From: Alphaproteobacteria bacterium
GTDB taxonomy: Bacteria; Pseudomonadota; Alphaproteobacteria; Caulobacterales; Hyphomonadaceae
Reading direction: 5' to 3'
DNA: 64,000 nucleotides
Assembly (NCBI GenBank): GCA_018827375.1
Contig: JAHJYW010000010.1
Coordinates: 1-64,000 of the forward strand
This document shows, in pieces, positions 1-8,309 of this stretch. A program made the translations under genes and the position numbers. How positions within the stretch are numbered: the stretch's first letter is position 1; every line of letters begins with the position of its first letter. The notes under the pieces were generated by a model. It had not been told where the DNA came from, made no database searches, and worked only from the letters and a program-made list of their open reading frames with translations.

Positions 1-122
1 GCTGTCGCGCTGCGCCCCGAGGCTTAGAGGAGGAAGTCTTCTTCGGTTGGTTGGGTGTCCGAATTGGACCTCCGTCTGGTCCGGTCACATGGCAATGACC
101 GGATCATTGCGTGTCGATCGGC

Positions 123-1265
123 TCAGCGCCCGAGATGGCTGTTGAAGAAGTCGATCATAACCTCGTAGGCGTCACGTGATTCCGGGACGTCCGGATTGTA
201 GAAGAAGCCGTGGAACATGCCTTCCCAGACGTGCAGGTCAGCCTCAACTCCGAGTTTCACGAGGCGGCTATGAGTGTAGACAGCTGCGCTCATTTCAAAG
301 CCGCGTGTGCCCGTAATGATTTGCGTTGGCGGAAAGCGGGACAAAATCGCATCGGACTCGGTCGGGGCGACAAGGGGATCATAGGGGTCTGCTTCTGACA
401 GGTATGGCATGAGCGAGCGTGCCGGTTTGTCGGACGCTGGCTCATCTGTTGGAGGCGCGATGAAGCGTCCCTCGCCAATGGCAGTGGCGGTATAATTGGC
501 GTCGCCGCCGAAGCCTTTCACTGGCGGGGCGGCGCCGGCGCAATAGATGCCGATAGCGCCGGGCATCGGAAGGTCGTGTGCCTGGAACCAGGCCATGGAC
601 ATGCCAGTCAGCATGCCGCCAGCTGAGCAGCCGTAGATGCCGATATTTTCTGGCGCATAGGTTTTCAGCAGCTCAGTATACACCTTGGCGACATCTTCGC
701 TGGCGGCCGGGAACTTGTATTCAGGAGCCTGGCGATAATCCACAGCAACGACACGGAAGCCGCCAAGCGATGCAAGCGGCACTGATTCCAGTTCAGCGCA
801 GGCGGGCCAGCAGGTCATGAAGCCGCCGCCATGCAGATCAATCAGGACGCGGCCTTGTTGCTCGGCGGAGACGCCACCAACGGGTGTGTAATCATAGACG
901 TGGATGCCGCCGATGCTGGTGTCTATCTTGCTAACCGGGAAGAGCTCCGCCTGCCTGTCCATGTAGGTCTTCAGGAACATGGGCGCGCCGATCTCCTCGA
1001 CGTTCTTCAGGAGTTCCGGATTCTGCATCGTGACCAGGTGATCGGTAAGATAGGCCTTGCCTTCGGGGCTGAGATAGTCGGACACGGGAACAGACATGGC
1101 GGGCACGAGAACAGTGCCGTCAGGCTGGACGACAACTTTGCTGCTAGGGGGCGGCGTCTCGGCTGGCGTGCTGGCGCATGCCGCAATGGCCATCACAGAA
1201 AGCGCCATCGCGCAGGCGACTGCGAGACGGCCGGGTTTTCGTTGCGAGATCGGCATTGTATTCAT
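123..1265 (-). CDS. Exported alpha/beta-hydrolase esterase, lipoprotein
   Basis: This is a 380-aa hydrolase of the hormone-sensitive-lipase type that probably cleaves short acyl esters in the periplasm or at the outer membrane. The N-terminus has a basic, hydrophobic leader ending in a lipobox (AIAAC, Cys30). The oxyanion motif HGGG is at residues 145-148 and the nucleophile elbow GCSAG at 212-216 (Ser214), and a late HGFF supplies a candidate catalytic His. The usual elbow is GDSAG, so Cys at the second position is uncommon. It follows the sugar transporter gene by 38 bp on the same strand and probably shares its LacI-type promoter. The family is clear; the substrate, taken here to be an acylated sugar, is inferred from context only. 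Confidence 0.88.
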   Translation of the reverse strand: MNTMPISQRKPGRLAVACAMALSVMAIAACASTPAETPPPSSKVVVQPDGTVLVPAMSVPVSDYLSPEGKAYLTDHLVTMQNPELLKNVEEIGAPMFLKTYMDRQAELFPVSKIDTSIGGIHVYDYTPVGGVSAEQQGRVLIDLHGGGFMTCWPACAELESVPLASLGGFRVVAVDYRQAPEYKFPAASEDVAKVYTELLKTYAPENIGIYGCSAGGMLTGMSMAWFQAHDLPMPGAIGIYCAGAAPPVKGFGGDANYTATAIGEGRFIAPPTDEPASDKPARSLMPYLSEADPYDPLVAPTESDAILSRFPPTQIITGTRGFEMSAAVYTHSRLVKLGVEADLHVWEGMFHGFFYNPDVPESRDAYEVMIDFFNSHLGR

Positions 1266-1303
1266 TTCTCTACTCCCTGACGTGATTATGAGATTCTCGG
1301 ACT

Positions 1304-2680
1304 TCAGTCTTCGCCTGACATGGCGGCGCCGTCAGCAGTGGCCACTTCAGTCTTGACCCACCAGACGGCCGCCGCAGCGCAGAACATGCAGACGCCGCAC
1401 AGGCGCAGGACATTGCGGGCGTCACCGCCGAGCAGCGATTCGTAATAGAAGGGCAGGGTGGCGGCGAGGAGCAACATCGGGATTACAATCATCATGTTGA
1501 AAATGCCCATGTACACGCCCGTACGGTCTGGCGGGATGGCATTCGCGAGGATAATGTAGGGATTGCCCATGATGGAGGCCCAGCCGATGCCGATGCCGAT
1601 GGCGGGCAGGAACAGCATCCACTTCTCCGAGGCGAAAGGCAGGCTGAACATGCCGATACCTGCCAAGATGAGGCAGAAGGCATGAATGCGATGCGCGCCG
1701 AACCGTTTTGCAAGCGGGACCATGGCGAAGGCGAGGACGAAGCCCAGTCCGTTGTAGAAGGCAGCCATCTCGCCATTGGCAAGAACCGCTGAGCGGAACC
1801 CGTCCGATACGGCATCTGATGTGCTGAACACCGAGCGGCCGATCGAGTAGACGACATAGGCCCAGTAAGCGGCCATCGCATACCACTGGAAGAGGCTCAT
1901 AACAGCCAGTTTCCGCATGGCGATGGGCATCTCAAGGATGGCTTGCCAGATCTCTTTGAAAACCGGGAGGAAGCCTTTCGGCTTGGCGTCTATGGCGGCC
2001 TCTTCCTGAGGAGTCAGCGGCAGTTCCGGTACGCGGATAATGGACCAGAGAATGGTTGTGACGGACAGGAATGCACCTATCATGAAAGCGTAGCGTGTAA
2101 CGTAGGGAATGTTGTGGCTGTCGATGGCGTTCATGTTCATGCCGAGCACGTAGACCATGAAGGACGGTGACAGGAAGGCCAGCATCTGGGCGAGCCCTGT
2201 AAATGCGCTCTGGGTCAGAAAGCCGAGTTGTCGCTGCTCTGGTTCAAGACGATCGCTGACATAGGCCCTGTAAGGCTCCATCGTGATGTTGTTGCCGGCA
2301 TCTAGGATCCAGAGCAGGCTGGCCGCCATCAGGATCGACGAACTGAGAGGCATGAAGAACAGGCCCAGCGAACATAGGATGGCGCCAAAGATGAAATAGG
2401 GGGTGCGCCGGCCCCAGCGCGATTTGGTCTTGTCGCTCAACGCACCGATGATGGGCTGGACGATCAGACCGGTCATGGGTCCAGCCAATGTCAGAATGGG
2501 GAGCGCCGCTTCATTTGCCCCAAGATAGGAATAGATCGGGCTCATGTTGCCCTGCTGCAAGCCAAAGCTGAACTGCAGACCTAGGAAGCCTAGATTCATT
2601 TCCAGGATGCGCAAGACGCTGATGTGCGGTCGCGGAATGACCCTTTCGTATGCGGGCCTGGTGCCTGTAGACTGAACCAT
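1304..2680 (-). CDS. SLC45/GPH-type MFS sugar transporter (sucrose-like)
   Basis: This 458-aa inner-membrane permease has about 12 hydrophobic segments and resembles the SLC45/GPH sucrose-maltoside carriers, such as SuxC of the Xanthomonas sucrose locus. Visible family features are the early LGLQFSFGLQQGNMSPIY helix and the cytoplasmic loop GALSDKTKSRWGRRTPY. The start at 2680 is preferred over open frame further upstream because GGGAGGA sits 5-6 nt before that ATG; an earlier ATG at 2743 has no ribosome binding site. A promoter (-35 TTGTGT, 17 bp, -10 TATAAG) abuts the CAATCGATTG operator. With the divergent fructokinase and downstream GH68 enzyme, sucrose or a fructoside is the likely cargo. 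Confidence 0.88.
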   Translation of the reverse strand: MVQSTGTRPAYERVIPRPHISVLRILEMNLGFLGLQFSFGLQQGNMSPIYSYLGANEAALPILTLAGPMTGLIVQPIIGALSDKTKSRWGRRTPYFIFGAILCSLGLFFMPLSSSILMAASLLWILDAGNNITMEPYRAYVSDRLEPEQRQLGFLTQSAFTGLAQMLAFLSPSFMVYVLGMNMNAIDSHNIPYVTRYAFMIGAFLSVTTILWSIIRVPELPLTPQEEAAIDAKPKGFLPVFKEIWQAILEMPIAMRKLAVMSLFQWYAMAAYWAYVVYSIGRSVFSTSDAVSDGFRSAVLANGEMAAFYNGLGFVLAFAMVPLAKRFGAHRIHAFCLILAGIGMFSLPFASEKWMLFLPAIGIGIGWASIMGNPYIILANAIPPDRTGVYMGIFNMMIVIPMLLLAATLPFYYESLLGGDARNVLRLCGVCMFCAAAAVWWVKTEVATADGAAMSGED

Positions 2681-2729
2681 GGTGTCCTCCCAGCCCTGAA
2701 TTTTTGTGAGATCGTCAGGATCAGACTTG

Positions 2730-2768
2730 CTTATAGGAGCCATATTTGCGTCACACAACAATCGATTG
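2730..2768 (-). promoter_or_regulatory. LacI-type operator and promoter between transporter and fructokinase genes
   Basis: The perfect 10-bp palindrome CAATCGATTG lies at 2759-2768. On the minus strand it is directly followed by TTGTGT (2758-2753), a 17-bp spacer and TATAAG (2735-2730), a credible sigma-70 promoter for the transporter gene. The site is also 45 bp upstream of the fructokinase start on the other strand, so one operator could control both directions. Assignment to the LacI regulator at 6991-8007 is inferred from recurrence of the same palindrome at three other promoters in this locus. Confidence 0.75.
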
Positions 2769-2813
2769 CTTTTTTACGTCGACCATGGGAATTTTAGGTT
2801 CGGGAGTGCGTAG

Positions 2814-3716
2814 ATGTCTAAACAGAATACTTTTTTGGTGGGCGGCGTGGATGGCGGCGGAACCACATTCAAATGCTGCATCTCCACGCCTGAGGGTGAA
2901 ATACTGCGGTCGGAACGCTTTGTCACGGCAGGGCCGGAAGACACGATAGACGCCTGTGCCGATTTCTTTGCGCGCTGTACCGCCAGCGGCCAGCCCGCCC
3001 AAGCTATTGGCATTGCCTGTTTTGGTCCAATCGAGATTGATCCTCAGTCCGCTAACTATGGGTCCATCCTGAATACGCCTAAGCTTGGCTGGAGCGGATT
3101 CAATGTCAGGGATGAGTTGGCCCTGCGGACGGGCCTGCCGGTTTCTGTCGATACGGATGTGAATGGCGCGCTGGCGGCCGAAATGGCCTGGGGCGCAGCG
3201 CGCGAGGCCCGCAGCGCCGTGTATGTAACTGTTGGAACGGGAATTGGTGCGGGTATATACGCCAATGGGGACTTCCTTGGGCGCCCGACACATCCGGAAT
3301 TCGGTCATATCCGTGTGACGCGCCATCGGGATGATATCTATTCCGGTGCTTGCAGCTTTCACGGCGATTGCCTCGAGGGGCTGACGAGTGCGCGGGCGGT
3401 AGAGGCGCGGTTCGGTCCTCCTGAGCTAATGGCGCCGGATCATCCTGGCTGGGACATCGTTGCCTGCTATTTGGCGCAGGCCTGCATCTCGCTGACACTG
3501 ACCGTGCGCCCTGAAAAAATCGTGTTGGGTGGGGGATTGCTCCTGGCGCCAGGCCTGATCGATCGTATCCACGAGCAGTATACCGCCATGATGAATGGCT
3601 ATCTCGACCTGCCGGACTCGGCAGCGGCGCAATTTATCGTTCTCCCGGGCCTCGGCGACAATGCAGGTCTGTTGGGTGGCGCCCAATTGGCGCTGAAGAG
3701 CGTGGCGGGTCAATGA
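2814..3716 (+). CDS. ROK-family fructokinase
   Basis: This 300-aa ROK kinase most likely phosphorylates fructose to fructose-6-phosphate in the cytoplasm. The N-terminal phosphate loop reads GVDGGGTTFK. The central segment has the fructokinase-type signature: THPEFGHI, followed by a zinc-binding cluster with Cys180, His183 and Cys186 in ACSFHGDCLEG. That cluster separates fructokinases from the CGCxGCxE form of glucokinase and NagC proteins. A Shine-Dalgarno-like GGGAG precedes the ATG. The gene overlaps the next one by 4 bp (ATGA), so the two are co-translated. Its place between a sugar permease and a GH68 enzyme supports catabolism of fructose released from a fructoside. Confidence 0.9.
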   Translation: MSKQNTFLVGGVDGGGTTFKCCISTPEGEILRSERFVTAGPEDTIDACADFFARCTASGQPAQAIGIACFGPIEIDPQSANYGSILNTPKLGWSGFNVRDELALRTGLPVSVDTDVNGALAAEMAWGAAREARSAVYVTVGTGIGAGIYANGDFLGRPTHPEFGHIRVTRHRDDIYSGACSFHGDCLEGLTSARAVEARFGPPELMAPDHPGWDIVACYLAQACISLTLTVRPEKIVLGGGLLLAPGLIDRIHEQYTAMMNGYLDLPDSAAAQFIVLPGLGDNAGLLGGAQLALKSVAGQ

Positions 3717-4594
3717 CGCTGACGACGGAGCAGTTGACGCTAGAGGCATGGTCGAAGGGTGAACAGGTGTTCCTTTGGCCGGGTGACCAGCTGGGAGGTG
3801 GGTTTGTTGCGTCTGAGTTGCCGGTCGGATGGCCGGATGCCCAGCTACGTAATATCGTGCAGCCCTATGTGCGTGTTTTCCGACCGGATAATCCGAACGG
3901 ACGCAACCTGCTCGTCATTCCCGGCGGCGCCTATACATTCATTTCCGTAGCCAATGAGGGGCTTGATGTTGCCCGGTCAATGACGGCCAAGGGCTATACG
4001 GTTTTTGTCCTTGTGCACCGACTGCCCGGTGAGGGGTGGGACCAGCGATCCGAGGTCGCGCTTCAGGATGCGCGGCGCGCGCTGGTGCTGATTGGCGAGA
4101 TGGCGACAACGCTCGGTACGGATCCTTCGCAAGTGCATGTTATCGGGTTTTCCGCTGGTGGGCATCTCGCCGCGTCGCTTGCCACGCGGCGGGTGGACCG
4201 AGGAGATGGGCCAGTCCTGCGCTCGCTCGGGCTTATTTACCCCGTAATTTCGCACGAGAAACAGATTGGGCATGCCCTGTCCACGCAAAGCCTGCTGGGC
4301 GACACGCCTTCGGCGGACATGATCGCGCTGCACTCGCCTGCGGAGCATGTTTCGCCAGATACGCCGCCCGGATTTTTCGTGCATGCCCTCGATGATGTTG
4401 ATGTGCCATCCGAGAACAGCCTGCTCATGGTGAGGGCCATGCACGCCGCCGGTCGCCCGATCGCGCTACATCTCTTCGAAGCAGGCGGTCATGGCTTTGG
4501 CCTCGGCGATCCGCACCTGCCGGTGAGGCAGTGGCTGGCGTTTTACTGTGAGTGGCTGGACCGAAGCGATACAAGACCAAAAAGTGCAACGTGA
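3713..4594 (+). CDS. Alpha/beta-hydrolase esterase (cytoplasmic, acetyl-esterase type)
   Basis: This 293-aa alpha/beta hydrolase shows no signal peptide, so it should act in the cytoplasm. The oxyanion region is PGGAY (70-74), the nucleophile elbow GFSAGG (Ser147), the acid probably lies in DDVDVP, and the catalytic His in GGHGFG. This layout matches bacterial acetylxylan/acetyl esterase-like hydrolases. It overlaps the fructokinase gene by 4 bp and is followed after 34 bp by another esterase gene. A cytoplasmic deacylase coupled to a fructokinase suggests that some ester groups are still present when the sugar enters the cell. The substrate is not shown by the sequence. Confidence 0.87.
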   Translation: MTLTTEQLTLEAWSKGEQVFLWPGDQLGGGFVASELPVGWPDAQLRNIVQPYVRVFRPDNPNGRNLLVIPGGAYTFISVANEGLDVARSMTAKGYTVFVLVHRLPGEGWDQRSEVALQDARRALVLIGEMATTLGTDPSQVHVIGFSAGGHLAASLATRRVDRGDGPVLRSLGLIYPVISHEKQIGHALSTQSLLGDTPSADMIALHSPAEHVSPDTPPGFFVHALDDVDVPSENSLLMVRAMHAAGRPIALHLFEAGGHGFGLGDPHLPVRQWLAFYCEWLDRSDTRPKSAT

Positions 4595-4628
4595 TGCGCA
4601 AATATAAAATATAGAGGAGACACAGAGG

Positions 4629-5702
4629 ATGGTCGATTTCAACAGACGGCAGTTCGCCCTGCTGGGCGGCATGACATTGCTTGGCACGCTTGCGGCCGGG
4701 TCGCTCGGGGCATGTGCTTCTGCGCCTGCAGCGGTTTCCGCCCCTGATCTTAGTATGGTCGATCCCGAATTGCGTGAGGCTGCCACGAGGATTCTGGAAA
4801 TGTCCTCCCAGGGTGGCGGATACTCGGATGAAACCCTGCCAGCAATGCGTGAGCGCGGCGCATCCTTTGTGAGGCCTTTCCTGCCAGATGTGCCGGTGCT
4901 TGAGAGGAAAATACCGGGTGCAACTGGCATGCCGGATGTGACTGTTTTCGTGGTCAATGGCGGTGGTGACACGCCGCGACCGGCCATCCTTCACACCCAT
5001 GGCGGCGGACATATCCTCGGGTCGGCAAAAGGCGAGGTGCCTTACCTCCAGGCAATGGCGCGCGAACTCGATTGCGTGGTTGTCACCGTTGCGTACCGCC
5101 TAGCGCCAGAAACACGCTATGCTGGATCGGTAGAGGATAATTATGCGGGTCTGCTCTGGATGTACAAGAATGCCGTAGCGCTCGGCATCGACAGATCGCG
5201 CATTGCCCTTTTAGGCGAAAGTGCCGGGGGCACGCATGCGGCGCTTCTGGCGATTGCGGCGCGTGATCGCGGCGAAGTGCCTGTGATTTTTCAAGCCCTG
5301 ATATACCCGATGCTGGACGACAGAACCGGCAGCACGCGGTCCGTGCCGCCCTTCATCGGCGCGATAGGGTGGGATGCAAAATCCAACCGCTATGGCTGGT
5401 CGTCATTCTTGGGACAGGAAGCTGGCAGCGCCAGTGTGCCTGTTGCTGGTGTGCCTGCGCGCGTGGCCGATCTTGCGGGATTGCCGCCAGCCTTTATCAG
5501 TGTCGGCGCACTCGACCTCTTCGTGTCGGAAGACATCCAGTATGCGAACCGCCTCATAGAGGCCGCTGTTCCGACGGAGTTGCTGGTGGTGCCAGGGGCG
5601 TTCCACGGGTTTGACCGTATCGGTGCAGAGGCTGCCGTTTCCAAGCGCTTTGATGCCGCCAAAATGGCTGCCTTACGGCGAGCCTTTGAGCAGCCTGCCT
5701 GA
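4629..5702 (+). CDS. Tat-type exported alpha/beta-hydrolase lipoprotein esterase
   Basis: This 357-aa hormone-sensitive-lipase-like esterase has a twin-arginine leader (NRRQFALLGG) ending in a lipobox (LGAC, Cys29), so it is probably a folded, lipid-anchored periplasmic enzyme. HGGG is at 124-127 and the nucleophile elbow GESAG has Ser198. The C-terminal DLFVSED and GAFHGFD segments would supply the catalytic acid and His. A purine-rich ribosome binding site (GAGGAGACACAGAGG) precedes the ATG. It is the third gene of the fructokinase operon. Together with the esterase at 123-1265 it gives both arms of the divergent pair an exported esterase. Confidence 0.88.
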   Translation: MVDFNRRQFALLGGMTLLGTLAAGSLGACASAPAAVSAPDLSMVDPELREAATRILEMSSQGGGYSDETLPAMRERGASFVRPFLPDVPVLERKIPGATGMPDVTVFVVNGGGDTPRPAILHTHGGGHILGSAKGEVPYLQAMARELDCVVVTVAYRLAPETRYAGSVEDNYAGLLWMYKNAVALGIDRSRIALLGESAGGTHAALLAIAARDRGEVPVIFQALIYPMLDDRTGSTRSVPPFIGAIGWDAKSNRYGWSSFLGQEAGSASVPVAGVPARVADLAGLPPAFISVGALDLFVSEDIQYANRLIEAAVPTELLVVPGAFHGFDRIGAEAAVSKRFDAAKMAALRRAFEQPA

Positions 5703-5763
5703 CCGAATCAGCGCTCTGAGACATGCTGTTACGTAGGCTGTAAGTTGGTACGAATGAATATAG

Positions 5764-5779
5764 CAATCGATTGTATAAT
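5764..5779 (+). promoter_or_regulatory. LacI-type operator abutting a -10 box before the GH68 gene
   Basis: A second copy of CAATCGATTG (5764-5773) is immediately followed by a consensus -10 hexamer TATAAT (5774-5779), 68 bp upstream of the GH68 start codon. A bound repressor would cover the promoter spacer. No strong -35 element is visible at the expected distance. Confidence 0.75.
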
Positions 5780-5847
5780 ACGGTAAGCACACAATCGAAA
5801 CGCCAAAGCCTGATAGGACTTTTACCAGTCCGGGGACGAAGGATCGT

Positions 5848-6975
5848 ATGAGATCGAAAATAGTAGTAAATGTCCCCGAGGCATCGCCGACGCGCTTTAC
5901 ACAAGGTATCGCGCATCCGGACCTCTGGTTGTGGGACTCGTGGACCTGCAAGTCGGAGGGCAAGGATCACTTGTATTGCCTGGCCTTTGCCCGAAAGGAT
6001 TCGGAGGGGCGTCCGACGTCGCCAGCGCAGAGGAATAATTTTACATTCCACATTCGCCATTTTGAAAGCGAAGATGCGGGCGCGTCTTGGCGGGACTGCG
6101 GTGCGGTCATACAGTCAACGTCGCAGCCGAACGCGACATTAAGTGACAATGTGTGGAGCGGATCGACTCTGAGGGACAGCGATGGTTCGTTCCTGTTTGC
6201 TTATACCGGCCTGCCAAGCGTATCGAAGGACAGGCGGTTTCTTCAGACCATCTGCATCGCTGCCAGTCCCGAACCGGGCCATGTGCCGCGCCTGCCTTTG
6301 GTACCCCTTTCAGACCCGGTGCGCGACTACGATTCCATACGTGCGGCCGGTTATTTCCTTGCCGAACGCGAGACTCTCGGAGAAAATTGCGGTGAATCCG
6401 GCGGGCCGATCCTGGCCTGGCGGGATCCGTTCCTTTTCACACACGGCGACAGAATTCATGCTTTGTGGGCTGCTAAGGCTGGGCCTCTACAGCCGGCTGT
6501 GGCGCATGCGATCCTGCGCCGGGAAGACAATGGGAGCCTGGCCGTTGACCAGTTGCTGCCGCCCATCCTTTTGCCCGATGGTGATACATTTACGCAAGCA
6601 GAGGTTCCCAAGGTCTACTTGGACACGGTCAGGCAGCAATACTGGCTCATCATTTCGGGCTGCAATCGCATTTCCGAAGATCAGCCTGATGATGAAATCG
6701 TGAAGGATCAGCGGTTGTATGTCAGTGAAACCCTGCAGGGGCCCTGGATACCGTATCGAGGGACTACAAGTGTCATACCAGGTATCGAACACCTGTTCGG
6801 CGCCAGTGTCATGGATGCGGACTTTGCTGGAGGGAGGCTTCGTCTGATCGCTCCCTACACAGAAATGGCGGATCCCGCCGTGCAGCTGACATTCGCGCCG
6901 ATTGTGACTGTCACGCTGCCGGATTCTGCACGGGTGGCGGCGCTTCTTGGGAAAAGCCTAGCCGACAGGCCCTAG
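5848..6975 (+). CDS. GH68-type beta-fructofuranosidase (levansucrase/invertase family), cytoplasmic
   Basis: This 375-aa protein carries the GH68 five-bladed propeller signatures in order: WDSW with the nucleophile Asp30, WSGS (103-106), the transition-state-stabilising RDP (Arg192-Asp193-Pro194), and an EVPKV segment with Glu252 in the acid/base position where family members usually have ERP. It should split the fructosyl bond of sucrose or a sucrose derivative. There is no signal peptide, unlike most secreted levansucrases but as in intracellular Zymomonas-type members, so hydrolysis is placed in the cytoplasm. GAAGGA serves as ribosome binding site. The gene converges on the LacI regulator gene. 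Family placement is good; hydrolysis versus transfructosylation cannot be told. Confidence 0.82.
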   Translation: MRSKIVVNVPEASPTRFTQGIAHPDLWLWDSWTCKSEGKDHLYCLAFARKDSEGRPTSPAQRNNFTFHIRHFESEDAGASWRDCGAVIQSTSQPNATLSDNVWSGSTLRDSDGSFLFAYTGLPSVSKDRRFLQTICIAASPEPGHVPRLPLVPLSDPVRDYDSIRAAGYFLAERETLGENCGESGGPILAWRDPFLFTHGDRIHALWAAKAGPLQPAVAHAILRREDNGSLAVDQLLPPILLPDGDTFTQAEVPKVYLDTVRQQYWLIISGCNRISEDQPDDEIVKDQRLYVSETLQGPWIPYRGTTSVIPGIEHLFGASVMDADFAGGRLRLIAPYTEMADPAVQLTFAPIVTVTLPDSARVAALLGKSLADRP

Positions 6976-6990
6976 CCAAGCGTGTAATTG

Positions 6991-8007
6991 CTAGCGATTA
7001 GGAACGCTGGATTGCCGGACAACGAGTTCGGTATTTGTCAAACGTGACCTAACTCGCTCTCCATTGATCTTTTTCAGGAGCAGGGAGACCAGCAGTTCAC
7101 CGCCTTGCGCAATGTTCTGGTTAATTGTTGTCAGGGCAGGGGTCGAGAGGGCGGACTGGCCGATATTGTCATAACCCACGACACTGACATCATTGGGCAC
7201 ACTCAGCTTGACGGAATGGAGGGCATGGATAGCGGCCATGGCCAGCACGTCCGAGGCCGCAAAGATCGCGTCGAATTCGACGCCGGATTTTGCAAAATCG
7301 ATCACGGCCTTATAAGCTTTGCGGCCACCAAAGTTGACAGGAAGGATGAGGCGCTTGTCATGGGACCGTCTGGCTTTGGTGTGTACCGCGGCAAAGCCAT
7401 CATAGCGCAGCTGCACTTCCGGCAGGGACACATCGCCCAGAAACAGGATCCGTCGTCGACCGACCGAAAAAAGGTGTTCGGCTGCGAGACGACCACCCTT
7501 TTCGTTGTCACTGCCGACAAAGGTGTAACGGTTGTGCGCAAACCGTCCGCCCCAGACCACGACATTCTTGCGCAGGTCACTGGCCTCGTTCAGGCGTTCC
7601 GAGCGGCCGGCCTGCCCGATCACGATCAGGCCATCGGCGCGGCCGGTTTGGAGGAGACGACGTTCAGCAATCTGGCTTTCGGACTGGGGCAGGCTGATCA
7701 CGAGATCATAGCCAGCCCGGGCAGCGGCGTTGGACACGGCGCCTACCATTTCCAGATAGAATGGGTCCGAAATCGTCTGCTCTGATTTGGCGTCGATCGG
7801 GATAACGATCCCGAGCATGTTGCTGGACTGGCGCCGCAGGCTTTGAGCAGAAGCGTTCACGACATAACCGAGTTCATCGGCCAGTTTCATGATGTGGTCC
7901 TTGGTCTTCTGTTTGACCAGGGGGCTATCGGCCAGCGCGCGCGAAACGGTTGAAATATCAACCTCGGCCTGCTTCGCCAGCTCGCTCATGGTTACGCGCT
8001 TGTTCAT
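6991..8007 (-). CDS. LacI-family transcriptional regulator
   Basis: This 338-aa repressor has an N-terminal helix-turn-helix and hinge (MSELAKQAEVDISTVSRALADS) followed by a periplasmic-binding-protein-like effector domain. Its C-terminal half contains typical LacI motifs such as AASDVLAMAAIHAL, VSVVGYDNI and TPALTTI. It is the only local regulator inside the sugar-ester region and the natural candidate to bind the four CAATCGATTG palindromes. No copy of the palindrome is visible in its own upstream region, so it may not be self-regulated. The inducer is probably a sugar of the pathway, such as sucrose or fructose; this is inference. Confidence 0.9.
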   Translation of the reverse strand: MNKRVTMSELAKQAEVDISTVSRALADSPLVKQKTKDHIMKLADELGYVVNASAQSLRRQSSNMLGIVIPIDAKSEQTISDPFYLEMVGAVSNAAARAGYDLVISLPQSESQIAERRLLQTGRADGLIVIGQAGRSERLNEASDLRKNVVVWGGRFAHNRYTFVGSDNEKGGRLAAEHLFSVGRRRILFLGDVSLPEVQLRYDGFAAVHTKARRSHDKRLILPVNFGGRKAYKAVIDFAKSGVEFDAIFAASDVLAMAAIHALHSVKLSVPNDVSVVGYDNIGQSALSTPALTTINQNIAQGGELLVSLLLKKINGERVRSRLTNTELVVRQSSVPNR

Positions 8008-8309
8008 TGATTTTTCTCCAAACTCGCGCCTGCCTACGCTGCGTATTTCTTATCGACCGTCCGAAGAAATACAAGAATATTGTAAAACATATTGGGCATT
8101 TCCCGCGATGCAAGCAAGCGTGACGCCGCAGACTATAAATCGCGTGGAACAAGAGGGCTCGTTTAAGTGCTGAGAGGACCAAACTGGCCTGTCTTTTATA
8201 GCTCGAACTCATGGCGCCGCTAAACACGCAGTCCCATGGGTTGCGCGGCTCCTCAGTCCCTACATTATATCAGTAGGAGGATATTCGGCCTATCAATCAG
8301 GCTGGCACT
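8008..8309. other. Intergenic region upstream of the LacI gene
   Basis: About 300 bp lie between the regulator start and the stop of the SGNH esterase gene, both read on the minus strand. The stretch should contain the regulator promoter. I see no CAATCGATTG, no clear hairpin with a T-tract and no conserved small open frame. Confidence 0.5.
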
